From contig CAJINV010000005.1 of the NCBI GenBank assembly GCA_905178155.1, forward strand, positions 7,556,989 to 7,620,988: a stretch of 64,000 bases of DNA. The letters run 5' to 3'. Origin of the DNA: Amoebophrya sp. A120 (taxonomy: Eukaryota; Sar; Dinophyceae; Syndiniales; Amoebophryaceae). Each line of letters begins with the position of its first letter. Positions within the stretch are counted from its first letter, which is position 1. Positions 20,624 to 31,858 of this stretch are shown piece by piece. Both the position numbers and the translations under genes were made by a program. A model generated the notes under the pieces. That model had not been told where the DNA came from, ran no database searches, and saw only the letters and a program-made list of their open reading frames with translations.

Positions 20624-23600
20624 ATGCTGACCCCCGAGCTGGTAGAAAACCAGCTTCCCCGCATCCTGCACCCCATGGAGGTGCAGTACTACCAACAGCT
20701 CTGGCTCATCGCCACCAACGAACATATCATTTGTAAAAACGTCCCCACACCAGAGTCAAGATGGGAAATCTGCTGGACAAATCAGCCAGCTTTGGTCATT
20801 TGGCATGACAAATTTGCCCTTGTAGTGTAATCCTGTTTTAGGTACTAGTTCAGCAGCATCACAGATCTAGCATATCACGCAGATCATAGCATCACAAATA
20901 CCAAAAGACGACGAGGAAATGCCTCTCATGGCGCTCCGCATGACAAACTTTTTTGGCATGCAGATTTGCATCACATTCACAGCTCTGGTGTGGGGACGTT
21001 TTTACTCAGGATAGAACAGACTATAAACCCATCCACCGTGCTGTCCGGCCGACCGGCGTTCGACTTCCTGAGCAAAGCGACGAATTTGGACAAAACTATC
21101 GAACTGCAAAAGCATCGGACGCGTGGTCGTTGTACCAATTGCACTACCGCATGACAAATTGCACTTTCGTCCTTTCTGGAAAATGATTGAATTTGTGATG
21201 CACTTCGTATATACGCGGCGCGCGTACGATGTTTTTGCACTGCACAAAAACCTACTTGAAACAAATCTGGGCGTTGTCGGACTACCGAGGGAAAGGCGCT
21301 TTGAATCTCATGGAGTTTGTGGTCTGCTTGAGATTGATCTACCAAGCACAATGCCTGTCCATAGCGGCGCAGCACCAAAATCGTGGCCCTTCTGCCCAGC
21401 CGCTGAACGTTCAGCTCGTCTTTCAGCATCCGCAGATACAGCCGGGGAACAACACCCACGGAGTCGACCCGCGAATGTTGCAGCTGCCCAGGTTTGACGG
21501 AGTCAGGTATCCCTTGGATGGAGCTCAAGGTGGGCCATTTGCAGCTGTTGGGCAACATCACCAAGGTACACAGCATCATGGAGGACAGCAGGTATTCAGC
21601 AAAAGGACATCTGAAATTCGTGAATCTTCTGTTGTAGTGCCAACATAATTCGCCCTGTGAAGATTTTCGCTTTTTCAATAAACTGAACCTATCGCGGTCC
21701 TGTGCTGACACGACTTCTACTTCTACAATAGAAATGCATATACCATTACCCAGCACATGCACATGACACAATAATTTGATTTTCTCACCTTTCCTCAGCA
21801 CCATGTTTCCGTCGGCCCCGCGCAGCAAGCTGCCATGCTGGTCGGCATGCAGGACGACGTGCAGAGCAGGAGAACAAATTTCGGAGCACCACCTCCAGCA
21901 CCCCCGAGGACTACAACCTCCACCTCCGTATCTTCACAGCAACAACCTTCTCAAACCAACCCACCAGCGACGAGTATGAAAAACGATGCTTTCGACATCG
22001 ATCTGTCCGGCTTGGGTGGCGACTTCGCTAAGGTCGGGGTCAGTGTGAACAAGGCGGACGCAGTTGATGTGAGAAAAGAAGTAGGTCAACACAATTTGAG
22101 TTTTACACAACAGCAAGAAATAGCAGCACAGGGCGGCGTGAGCAATGACGATTTCGGTGACTTCCAGCAAGAACCGCATCTAGGAACTGCAGCAACGTGG
22201 TCGAGCTTTCCTACTGCTGCGGACGGGGGCTCAGCCTTTGGCTTTTCAACAGCACCACAACCTGCGGATTTTCAACATTTTCATCAAGCGTCTCCTGCTC
22301 CTATACAACCAAAAACCCAGCAACCGCTAGTGGTCCACCAACAAGAGGACGATAACGACGACGACTGGGGTGATTTTGGCGACGAACACCAAACCGCCAC
22401 GGGTCAGATGGTAGAGGTCAAAACGGGTGCGGCAGTGTTTGACGCGTTTGCGGATTTGGTAGAGCCTGTTGCGTATGCATTGCAAAAGTATCGTACTCGT
22501 ATTGCAATCATGCATATACAAATCTTCAATTCGCATTACAAATTTCATTTCTCATGCTGAGGAAATTTGTAATGCAATTATACGAGTCGTGCGATACTTT
22601 TGCAGTTCATATTGCTGCACCAGCTCCACCACCAGTTGTGCCGCCCGGGGCAGATGCAGCTGCGCCACATGTTGATCCTACGTCACCGCCGCTAGCTGAT
22701 CCAGGTCCTCGTATGGAGCAGCAGCAAATAGGCAACGCCAACGGCATCAATCCCGCAACAATTCACCTCCCCAACCAGCTGGAGTTCGGGCTCGCGTCAC
22801 CCCCTCCCGGAACTGCTGCTCTCAACATCAACACTGCGGCTGCAGCTTCGGACTACTTCGCTTCTTCAACAGGAGCTGCAGGAGCTACTAGTCAAAAGAT
22901 TTCCACTGCACCATTCGATGCAGTTGCTCCAGTGGTCGGTAGCGCGAATATTCCGTCGAATATTAAACAAGAGCATCCGCCAACGCCGGCAAAACCTGCG
23001 ACGCCACCCAGATTTGACTTCAGTAGTCAGGATTTTAACTTCTTTGAAGGAGCTCCAGATCCAGATCCTGCTCCTGCACCAGGTGGGGCATCACCAAAAG
23101 ATTCATCTGTGGGGGCGAGCAACAATACCACGAAAGAAACAGCACGACCTGGTGGTGGTACTACTGCGGGAGATGAGCAGGAGCAGAATTATAATATGTC
23201 CGGAGTAATAAAACAACAAGCAACTACGCCAAGTAAGACGACTCAAAAACCGCTCAAAGCGGCGACTCCGTCCCCCAAGGGTGACGTGTTCAGTGCGCTT
23301 AGCGGTCTGGACGTATGCATTGCAAAAGTATCGTACTCGTAGTAATGGCAAATGCTATCGCGCATGACAAATACCCCTTTTTAGGTAAAACAGCATTACA
23401 AATTGCATTTTTCTTCTCGGAAAAATTTGTGATGCAATTCATACTAGTACGATACTTTTGCAATGCATAGGAGGGCATACAGGACAACAACTCATCAGGA
23501 GACAAATCGAATCTTGCTCCAATGGCAATGCCAGCACTGATGCCCGCACCGGCAGTCGTCGCGGCGGATGACGAGGATGATGGCTTCGGCGACTTTTCCT

Positions 23601-26288
23601 CCGCCAGCGGACCCGAAAGTACAGTAGATATTTTCGCCGCGGCTGGTGCGGTAGAAGACAGGTTGGGCCAACGAGGTGGAGCGGGGGTTGCTGGTTCTAG
23701 AGCAACAAGGCCTGATGTTTTCACGGCGGCGCATGAAACCGCATCCTCATCCTTCACAGGAGCGCCTGGCTCTGGCTTCGCAACTACGAGCTCCGGCTTT
23801 ACTAGTGGTGCAGCGTTTGCCTCAGGGGCGGCCTCGGGTCTTGCAACAGCAACAGATTTTGTTGCAGCGGCAACTACTGCCACAAAAGCGCTCGACGAGG
23901 ATTCTGCTGGGTTCTTTGGAGAGTTTGCCGGGTCGACGTCATCAAAAACAGCTGTTGGTGGTGCGACTCCTGCAGTTTCTGCGAGGCAACTTGTTGTGCA
24001 GGTTGAAGATGACGACGACGACGAGGACGACGGATTTGGGGATTTCACTTCAACAGATCCGGCCGCGACAGAGCCTGCTTTTCCCGAAGGTGGTGCTGGT
24101 GCAGCTGCTCTCGTTGGCGCTACACAACATGATCCTCCTCCCCCAACAATCCCCATGACCGCATCAGCGATTGCGAACAGCGACGATTTGTTTGCCGGGG
24201 CGGAGTTTGGTGGAACAGCTGCTGCTGCGACCTCTGGTACTACTACGCCGGCGCCAGGAGCGCCAGCGACGGTAAGTGTAGACGAGGGGAGCTCTGGTGA
24301 CCCGTTCGCAGCTGCTGGCGTAGTAACAACAGCGGCGGCAGCTCCACCAACACCTCCTGGAAATAATGCAAATGCGTCTTCTCCTTCTTCGCTCAGCATG
24401 ACAGCTCCTGCTGGGGTGATGTTGCCGCCCCGGCATGGAGAGTCGGCCCCACCTGTTCAGGAGAAGAGTTCACTAGGAACAGCACCACCAACAGGAGTAC
24501 CACAAGAAGGAGCACCACCACGTCCCTCATCTCTTGACCCGCCCTTCAACATTTTTAAAACCGCTGTATTTTCCCTCGCGAAACAGGAGTTACCCGACCA
24601 GATCAACAAGTTATGCGACGAATTGGTGAAAAGCTGCACAGCAGCCGCGAGTGGTAGCTCTAGCTCAGCTTTCAAGTTATCCTCCTCCTCGGACGTCAAA
24701 ACGATTTGCGACAAATTTCACACTGCAACAGAAGACGGTGATCTACTGTCGAAAACATCTCCGAGCGGAGGTGCACTACCAAACGACGACCACTCCGAGA
24801 GCGAAACGAAACCTGCACCGGTAGACGAAGACCCATTTCTCTCGCTCCTCGGTATGGGCAGCAGCGTGTCCTCTTCAAGTTCCTCGATTGGCGGGGACCC
24901 CGCACACCAGAGTGGAGGCAGCAGTAGTAGCAGCAGTAGTAGCAAAAAACCACTTGGTTCATCTCTGGAATCCGTGACGGTTGTGAAAAGCCGGTTGCCC
25001 GAGATTTATCGAAAGAGATTCGAGGAAGACCGGAGGAAGTGGTTTCGTACCACATCTACTTCCTCCCCGTCGTCGAAAGAAGACGCGGCCGCGGCCAGTA
25101 CAGCGATTCCGTCCTTGGAGCAGTGCCTACAGAAGTCACTGCCATTCTTCAACGACAGTAATGGCCGCGCAAGAACAACAGCAGAGCAAGAGGATGTGGA
25201 GGAAGCAGTGCCGGAAATTACGGTTGGACTTCTCCGGGAAATCCAAAGTCTGATCCTTCCGTTTTGCTACGAGCAACAAGTGGCGAATTTTGTCTACCTC
25301 CATTGCGCGATGAAGATGCCTGACTCGGTGCCAGACACGACCAAACCGCTGCAGAAGTTGCTGAAATTACAGAAGGACGTCGTGCTCGAAAAATCCGATA
25401 AAGAGACGCAGTCCCTGGTGAACGTGCTGGAGCACTTTGTCCAAGGTACACACGGATTAGCACTGCCATTTTCGAAGTTGTGTTGCTGCATGATTTCGCA
25501 AAGCACTTTACTATTTGACAACAAGAATTTCACTATCGATGGGCTGGTTTTGCTTTTGTACTGAAAATGAAAATCGCGTTGCGAGAAAAACATGACTGAC
25601 CCAAAACACCAAACAAACTCCTAAAACAGCCTACCCGACCCGCGAGGCTCTTCTCTCCGCAAAATCCGCATCGGAAGTCGCGGAGCAAATCGACAAACTC
25701 CGGACCTTTCTCCTCGGAATGTTGCACATGCCGGATTTGCTCTTCCGATTGCAGTTTTTCTGCACTGCTTCAAACGAAGCTGCACGGAATTCAGCATCTG
25801 AAGATCTGTTCCAAGAGTCGACAAGAACGCTGGAAAAAGTCTGCAACTTTTTGTCGGCAAACGAAGTTCTGATCAAGAAGTTCCTGACTTTGGCAGCGAA
25901 AAATCCGCCAGCTGTTCTTGCAGTGTCGACCTTGTCGCCGCCACCAGTGGCGAGTGAAGTCCGACTGTTAGAACAGGTGCTGGAGAGGGTCAGAGGAAAT
26001 GTGGACGACCTGGAAAGCAGTAAAACCAAAACTGCGGTATCGGGACAAACATCAGAGGAGAAAACTACAAGGTCTACCGCGAAGAATTACACCAGCTCGT
26101 TCCTCTCTCCCTTCCAAATTAGCAGCGTGAAGCGAATCGGGAAGTGGAACGCCTCGAGTACAATGATTTGTCACACCAGCGGAGTCAGCAATTTGCAGTT
26201 CGCCGTCGATGATCCGGCCATTGCAGCTGTAGTGTACGAGGGGAAGACACACCACGCACAGTGTTTGAATCTGGTATTGCTTCCGTGA
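20624..26288 (+). CDS. EH-domain, gamma-synergin-like clathrin accessory protein
   Basis: Spliced frame of 4521 nt (1506 residues). Exons: 20624-20724, 21019-21096, 21252-21591, 21799-22473, 22617-23313, 23475-25445, 25630-26288. Residues ~18-105 form an EH (Eps15 homology) domain: VQYYQQLWLIATNE, then FDFLSKATNLDK and YLKQIWALSDYRGKGALN-LMEFVVCLRLI. EH domains bind NPF peptides and act in vesicle trafficking. The long middle is Pro/Ala/Gln/Ser-rich and holds four acidic (F/W)GDF motifs, at about 22147, 22360, 23584 and 24034. These resemble the adaptor-ear binding motifs of gamma-synergin and aftiphilin. The last exon encodes a helical C-terminal region ending YEGKTHHAQCLNLVLLP, reminiscent of the synergin C-terminus. 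The likely role is at AP-1/clathrin sites of the trans-Golgi; that role is inferred. Four introners and two GT-AG introns interrupt it. Start chosen at the ATG immediately before the EH domain. Confidence 0.85.
20725..21013. mobile_element. Introner, family D
   Basis: Target repeat GAACA at 20720-20724 and 21014-21018, exact. Arms carry GTCCCCACACCAGAG and its complement; relative of 7778-8059. Removal joins IATNE to QTINPS inside the EH domain. Confidence 0.92.
21097..21246. mobile_element. Introner, family B, with GCACA right end
   Basis: Target repeat AAAAC at 21092-21096 and 21247-21251, exact. The right end is GCACTGCACA, so it lacks the usual ATA. Arms are more diverged (ATCGGACGCG). 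Removal joins NLDKT to YLKQIWALSD. Confidence 0.88.
21592..21798 (+). other. Conventional GT-AG intron
   Basis: Donor GTATTC and acceptor CACCTTTCCTCAG. No inverted ends. Removal joins HHGGQQ to HHVSVGPAQQ. Confidence 0.88.
22474..22611. mobile_element. Introner, family B (shortest B copy)
   Basis: Flanks TTGCG (22469-22473) and TTGCT (22612-22616), one mismatch; both encode Ala at the junction. Removal joins VEPVA to APAPPP. Confidence 0.9.
23314..23469. mobile_element. Introner, family B
   Basis: Flanks GGACG (23309-23313) and GGAGG (23470-23474), one mismatch. Removal joins ALSGL(D/E) to GIQDNNS. Confidence 0.9.
25446..25629 (+). other. Conventional GT-AG intron
   Basis: Donor CAAG|GTACAC and acceptor CTCCTAAAACAG. 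Removal joins LEHFVQ to AYPTREALLS and carries the frame to the stop at 26286-26288. Read-through of the intron ends at 25561. Confidence 0.85.
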
Positions 26289-26700
26289 GGACGATGAACG
26301 ACCTACTGTGCTTATACTACAAGTGAAGACTCAGCATCCTGGTCGTGGTCAACATCGAGATAATAAGATGAAGTTGAAGATCATGAGCAACACATCGCGA
26401 TTGTCTTGGCTGTGGACCATGAAAGCAAAAAAGTGCGCGGGGATAGAACACCAATAGAAGCCGAACATCGTTGAGCTTACCCACACTCTTGTGGCAATGC
26501 AACAGGGAAAAGATGTAGCCTTACGACACTGATGAATCGGTGTTCCGCGAGAAGAAGCGCAGCGGAGTGCTGCGTCGTTTGTTTATGATAGACGAACTAA
26601 CGCAAACGCCCCAAGTTCTCCATCCAAGTCTCGAACCCCCTAGCTTTTTCGGAGTAGTAATAGACTGAAATAGCGAAGCCCTTTCGTAAAGTAGGCCGCC
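26289..26700. other. Intergenic region before the GC-rich island
   Basis: No coding signature. A minus-strand TTCGAGA at about 26625 recalls a tRNA T-loop, but no cloverleaf can be built around it. Confidence 0.4.
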
Positions 26701-28150
26701 GCTTCGAAGCCAAAGAAAACCGAAACAGCGAGCCCCTTGAGGACCTTGCCCGGGAAGAGCAAGCGGCCCGCGTGGGCCACCAACCGGGCGCGGGTTCTCG
26801 GCGCTGATTGGTTTGCGACGCCGTCGCGCCCAGGGCGGCGCGCCGTGCCGTTTGGCCTCGCTCGGTGCCTGCGGCCCGGGGCCGCGCTTCGTTTCCACCC
26901 ACCGGGCGGCCCGGGCCTCTTGGTTGTCCGCCGGCCGGCCGGGCTCGTCCGCCCCCCGGGCAAATTCACGCTGTATACGCCTGCGGGAATTCAGGGCAGT
27001 CGTATGCCCGGGATCAAGGTCGTAGCGGGGCAGGTAGCGACAAAGAGAGGCAGCGGGCGCGGGGGCTTTCGGGCTGCCCCCTTCTGAAGGAGGCGGCCAT
27101 CGTGTTCGACAAAGGAGGCGGCCCCGGGGGCTTTCGGGTTGCAAAAAGCGCAGGCGGGGCAGGAGATAAGGGGAGAAGCCGCGGCCGGGTTGCGCGCCAG
27201 AATGAAACAAGAAAGCCTGCCTGCCCGCCGAGGCAGGGGCGGGCGCCCCCTCTGTCAGCCGGACACAGGGCAGACGGATCGGAAGCTAGTGCCGCGCCCG
27301 CGCGCCTTGTGCGGCGCGCCCGGGCGTGCTTTTTGCCCCGGGCCCTACGGGCGCGGCCGGCCCCATGCCTTTTGGGCGAAAAAGGGGCCGGGGCCACCCG
27401 CACCACCGAGGCGCCTGCCGGCAAAAGCCGCGCCGCCCGTCTGGCGATGCGCGCCCGCCCGGCGGGCCCGGGGCGCGCGGCGGGGCCGTCTGGATGAATC
27501 CAGAAGAACGGGGGGCCCGGCCGGCTCCCTGCTTCCGGGCGAAGAATTTAAGGAGAGCGGCGACGTGCGCCGCCCGCAATCCTTCGCCCCATTCCAAGCA
27601 GGACAGTGAGGCGCAGGGGCGCCCGCCGCCCGCGCCCCGGCCCGCCTCCCTCTCTGTTTCTCTTGCCCGCCTCCGCCGGGAGCCGGGCCCGCCCGCCGGC
27701 CTGCCAAGGAAGGCAGGGGGGCGCGCACATTTCCGCCCGCCTCGTGCCCCATTGGGTGCCCGGAGTGGCTCTGCTCGATTGCGCAGGCCCCTTGGCTTGT
27801 GGTTGCGTGCCATCGTGTGAGCATGGCAGGCCCGCCCAAGGCAGGGCTCGCCGGGCGGCCGCGCCATCGCTCCCAAGCACCCTCGGCCCGCCGGGCCACG
27901 CCCTCGCTCCGGGCGGGGGGACAGGGGGGGCGGCTTCATTGGGGTCGGCCGCGGTCGGTGTGTTCCTCCCAGCCACCCTGCAGAAAATGTTAGTTTGTGC
28001 GTAGGGGCATATGTAGGCGCGTCGCGCGTCTTTCTCGGTTGGCCTGCAGGGCCCGGCCGCCGGGCGGGCGTCGGGTTGCGGCCACCTTTTTTGTGTCACT
28101 GCATGTGCGCATTGCTCGCGCCCGCGGTGCTTGTCATCGGGGGAAAGTTG
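26700..28150. other. GC-rich island of unknown origin
   Basis: About 1.4 kb with far higher G+C than the genes around it and many runs of GGCC/CCGG. Long open frames exist on both strands in several phases, as expected for sequence poor in A/T-rich stop codons; their translations are Pro/Arg/Gly/Ala-rich with no family signature. One local duplication is visible: GGGGGCTTTCGGG occurs at about 27060 and 27126, each beside GGAGGCGGCC. No introner, no rRNA core and no tRNA recognised. It could be a repeat of foreign composition or a structured non-coding locus. Confidence 0.5.
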
Positions 28151-28524
28151 TTGTGATTGACGGCGAGACAGGAGGCGAGCAGGCCTGCCATAACACATAA
28201 ATATAAATGTTAAATGGCGTGGAGATGTTTTTCCCTGCCGATTGCTTTTGTGCGTCGTGGTTAGGTTCGTTGTTCCCTTTGTGTTGTCTCTTCGCAGTGA
28301 GGAACCCCCTCGTTGTTGACATGAATTCTACCGGGGGCGGGCCGATACAGCCGTTGGTATGTTGCCTGAAGAGAGCGCGCTACGGAATTTCAGTGCAGGC
28401 TTCTATTTTCCTTATTTCTTTGCATCTACATCTTCCACATTACAATAAGCGCACCAATCATAAGTAGCGCGTCAGTATTAGGTCGTCTCTTTGTTGTACG
28501 TCTACTTACCACAATTTCCACTGC
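28151..28524. other. Region upstream of the first CxxC paralog
   Basis: A/T content returns to normal. No gene signature or defined regulatory element is visible. Confidence 0.4.
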
Positions 28525-31426
28525 ATGAAGATGGCAAAACTTCTGCGTTGTGCCTTCGCCCTAGCCCCCGCTCAGCTCCAGTTCCTCCACTTTCTCCTAC
28601 AAGAGCCCACTTACTTCGCCCGAGCCTCGCTGCTCTACGGCTTCCCTGGAGACTCGTTTTTTTCCCGGAGCGCCTCCCCCGCTTCTGGGTCGACGTCCCT
28701 GCAGCTCCCGCGGCTGCGCCTCGGGGGCCGCAGCCCGCGCCGGCAAGAAACAAACAGCCAACCCGCAAGCCCCCGCACGTCACGAGCGGTGGAGCGGGGC
28801 CTAGAAGTGGAAGAAACAACAGTTGCGACAAGAAGCCCTCCTGAAGATCAACCTGCTAGAGCTGCTGGTGGCGCACCAGCCACAGGCGCAGCACATTTTC
28901 ACGACGGGCCGTCGCCCCGCGCGCGGCACTCCTGGACGGAGACGTATTGCCCAGACTGCCACCGCCTGTTTTGGGCCTGGCAACCGGATCAAAATGGAAC
29001 AAGCAGAAGTGGCGCCGTCACAATTACAGAAGAAACTCCGAGCAGGCAGTTCTCGACTAGTACTACACCACGGCGAAACCACTCCGAAGATTTGTCCTCC
29101 CGGCGCACAGAGAGTTACGAAGACGCATTTGCGCGGGCTGTGCTACTTGGGACGTCGAGGAGAGGGAGAAGTGAGCAAAATCAGCAGGCACAGCCACACG
29201 CATACCAGAGTGGGGCAACGAGTAACAGCAATTACAACATCTCCTCCTACTTGTCCTCCCGGCCAGCCAGAGCAGCTGCTCCTGTATCGCACGAAAAAAC
29301 TGCTTCACTGTTGTAAACCTGTACTACTAGCGCATAAAATTCAAATTGCCAACACAGGAGTTTTTGTCTTGCTACAGCACATGCAAATCTTACAAAATGC
29401 TTATACGTTGATGATCTTGATGAAACAGTTTCTTTCCTACGATACCCTGGTGAACAACAAGAAGAGCACTCTGAATTACCCGCCGCCTCCGCCTCCAGGA
29501 GCGCTGCAGCTAGCAGCACAACCACAGTAAACAGCTGGCCCTCTTCCGTCGCCTCATTTCCTCCGCTCTTGCGTCAGCTGTCCAGCAGCAGCGGACCTGC
29601 AACCGGTGCAGCTGGTGGAGCTCCTTCTACCGGAACTAGAGAACTATTTGTTCCGCATCTATCAAATGTAAAAATGTCTGGGTCTGGAAACTTGTGATGC
29701 TGGGTGGCGTCTCATCATGAGGCCACAAATGCTGGCTCAGCATGACAAGTTTCTGAGCTTCTAGGTGTTGCCTATTCTGCATGACAAACTGCGTTCCCGC
29801 ATCACAGAAAAATGGAGCTCTTGGGTAACGTGCATGACAGATTTAAGCGTCATGCCAGGCAAGCATGACAAACATGCATTCTTCCAGACCCAGACACTTT
29901 TGCATTTGATAGCATCGGCCGCAAAGCCAAACGCCCCGGGTTCACCTGCAGCTCGCAGATCAGTACGCCGTGAATGGAACGACAGTAAGCAATCTTCATA
30001 GAGGCAGGGTCGTGAATGAAGGCGCGTCTCTACGTCTTCCTTCCACGGGCTTAGTTGGAGGTGAAGATGAGTCAGGCTTAGGTGCAACTGGCTCGTCCGA
30101 AGTTGACGCTACGATCCAACAAGGAGCAGCCGCAGCTGGCTCCCCACAAAGTAGAATTCCTGCACCTATTTCATCTGCGCGCACCTCCGCAACTACCTCT
30201 TCTTCCGGCGATAGTCTCGCAGCCCAAGCCGGGCGCAACATCCTCCGGGCCGGTGCTGTTTCGTTAAACCTGGTTGCCGGCGGGATGATTCCCGGCGCGC
30301 AAGTCGGCGTGACGATGTTGCGCCGGGCGGGCGAACACTTTGCGTCTGCTGCAGGTTCTTCTGGGGTGGACCAGGCGGTCGCCGGGGGATTAGAAGCAAG
30401 TCGAGACGCGGGACGCTCTTATCCAAGAAGAGGTGGAGACACAGCCACAGGTACTTCTAGAATGACCGTCGCAGAACTTGCCGCCGCTACAGTCCGAGAT
30501 TTAGCACGGAATGACCCTCGGTTTCTGGCTGCCACCTTTTCGACTTTCACGAGACAGGAACGGGACAGCATTTTGGCTGCAGCTAGTGGAACCACAACTT
30601 CTGCGGGTCGTTCTGTTGGGGTCAATGCAGGTTATGAACTGCAGAAGTTGAAGTATCGTACTAGCAGTAATTGCAATACAAATTAGCTCAGCATGACGAA
30701 TGGAATTTGTCATGCTGTTTTGCCTTGGGATGGACATGGAGATTTGTAATGCATGACTGCGATTGCTTTTACTACGAGCGCGATGCTTTTGCACAGGATA
30801 CAGGTATTTTGCCAACGACTTCTCCTTCTCCACGAGGGGGCAACTCCGGTAGCAGCTCGACACCAGGATCGTATGGCAGTTGGCGGACGACCTCCGCGGT
30901 GGACCACAGTCCATACAGAAGTGCGCCGTCGTCCGGAGCAGCAGGCCCGGCATCCACGATCCTTGGCAATTACAACGTCGGGGGCCGGTACAATGATGGT
31001 GGAAATTACAACAGAAGACAGTATCATTTACATATGGGACGAACTACACCAGCAGGAACGACCAGTAATTCGAATCCTCATGCGGCCTCGACAAGCAGTA
31101 CAAGCAGTGGCCAAAGCGCGTCATCCCCCCCGCGCGGGACGAGCGGCGCAACGACAATTCGGGCGGGAACACCAGCAGCTGCAAGAATTAATACAGGAAG
31201 TACTACTAGCAGAGCTGTTGCTGTTAGAAATAGAAACTCGTACCCGGAGCAATATTGCCCGCAATGCCAGGGGAGAAGGACAGCGGCACGGAATGCTGTG
31301 GAGCTTGCGCGACAACGACACTCCCAAATGTTGGAATGTGATGAGCCACAAGGCATCAGTGGTGCAAGTGAAGAAGCTGACCAAGCCACTGGAGAACCAC
31401 CAGCAGAGCACCAGCAACATAATTAA
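28525..31426 (+). CDS. CxxC-pair protein, paralog 1 (unknown function)
   Basis: Spliced frame of 2427 nt (808 residues). Exons: 28525-29312, 29358-29659, 29917-30632, 30806-31426. No known family recognised. Two Cys-x-x-Cys knuckles stand far apart: ETYCPDCHRLF (C142, C145) and EQYCPQCQGRR (C753, C756), which could together bind one zinc ion, an inference. Between them are long Ser/Thr/Gly-rich stretches and a helical Ala-rich segment near 30280-30390 (GGMIPGAQVGVTMLRRAGEHF split by composition, not by introns). The second knuckle lies exactly 56 residues before the C-terminus, as in the paralog at 35579-37708. The N-terminus (MKMAKLLRCAFALAPAQLQF) is hydrophobic and could be a signal or anchor. 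The first ATG of the frame was chosen. Confidence 0.75.
29313..29357 (+). other. Very short conventional GT-AG intron
   Basis: A 45-nt intron, GTAAACCTGT to CCAACACAG. Without it the frame stops at 29314-29316. Removal joins KTASLL to SFCLATAHANL and makes the gene a multiple of three. The call rests on frame and consensus ends only. Confidence 0.7.
29660..29911. mobile_element. Introner, family A, reversed orientation
   Basis: Target repeat GCATC at 29655-29659 and 29912-29916, exact. Its interior is the reverse complement of 14512-14763, 55703-55954 and 59090-59341, yet it is removed from a transcript in the same direction. Removal joins LFVPH to RPQSQTP. Confidence 0.93.
30633..30800. mobile_element. 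Introner, family B
   Basis: Target repeat CAGGT at 30628-30632 and 30801-30805, exact; this target allows a GT-AG reading. The left arm has an insertion (CAGAAGTTGAAGTATCG). Removal joins GVNAG to ILPTTSP. Confidence 0.91.
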
Positions 31427-31858
31427 TTGAAGATTTATGATGACAGCACATGTTTGTTTGTTTGTAGACATGCGGTAAGGTGGAAACGCGTCTACTCACC
31501 TTTTTTTCCCTAGCGCTACTTCAATAAAAATCCCTTTACGCAAAGATGCTTGAAAAAATCCTTAGGGGCTGCTACCGGTAGTGTGCGACTTGCTTTAAAA
31601 ATAATTATACGGCCTGCTGGAAAGTGGTACTCTTATAAAACGCCAAACTCCGTTGTAAATCTGTTGCGAATTTCCGTTGAAAAAAGGCTACTTCTTGGAC
31701 CACTTCTACCTTGTTTAGGAAGATCCCGACATTTTGATCGTTCTGCTTTTGTTTTTCTTTTTAGCTCACTGTAAAGCTTTTAGATCGCCATAAGCTTCCA
31801 AGTAAAGTTCTCAACTAACATTTCTCAACTAACATAGACCGGACCCTTTTGCAGAGCA
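31427..31858. other. Intergenic region between paralog 1 and the retroelement
   Basis: No gene. It includes the 3' flank of the minus-strand retroelement and the tandem 14-mer at 31808-31835. Confidence 0.5.
31808..31835. repeat. Tandem 14-bp repeat at the 3' end of the retroelement
   Basis: Two exact copies of TTCTCAACTAACAT, 26 bases beyond the reverse transcriptase stop codon. Non-LTR elements often end in short tandem repeats. The unit also resembles the doubled arm of family F introners. Confidence 0.8.

Noticed and set aside
26600-26660. tRNA-like TTCGAGA on the minus strand
   Set aside because: The neighbouring bases do not form a T-arm and no anticodon or acceptor stem can be placed.
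26640-27939. Long open frames on both strands of the GC-rich island as genes
   Set aside because: Up to 229 codons long, but in several overlapping phases with Pro/Arg/Gly-rich translations. This is expected where stop codons are rare because of high G+C.
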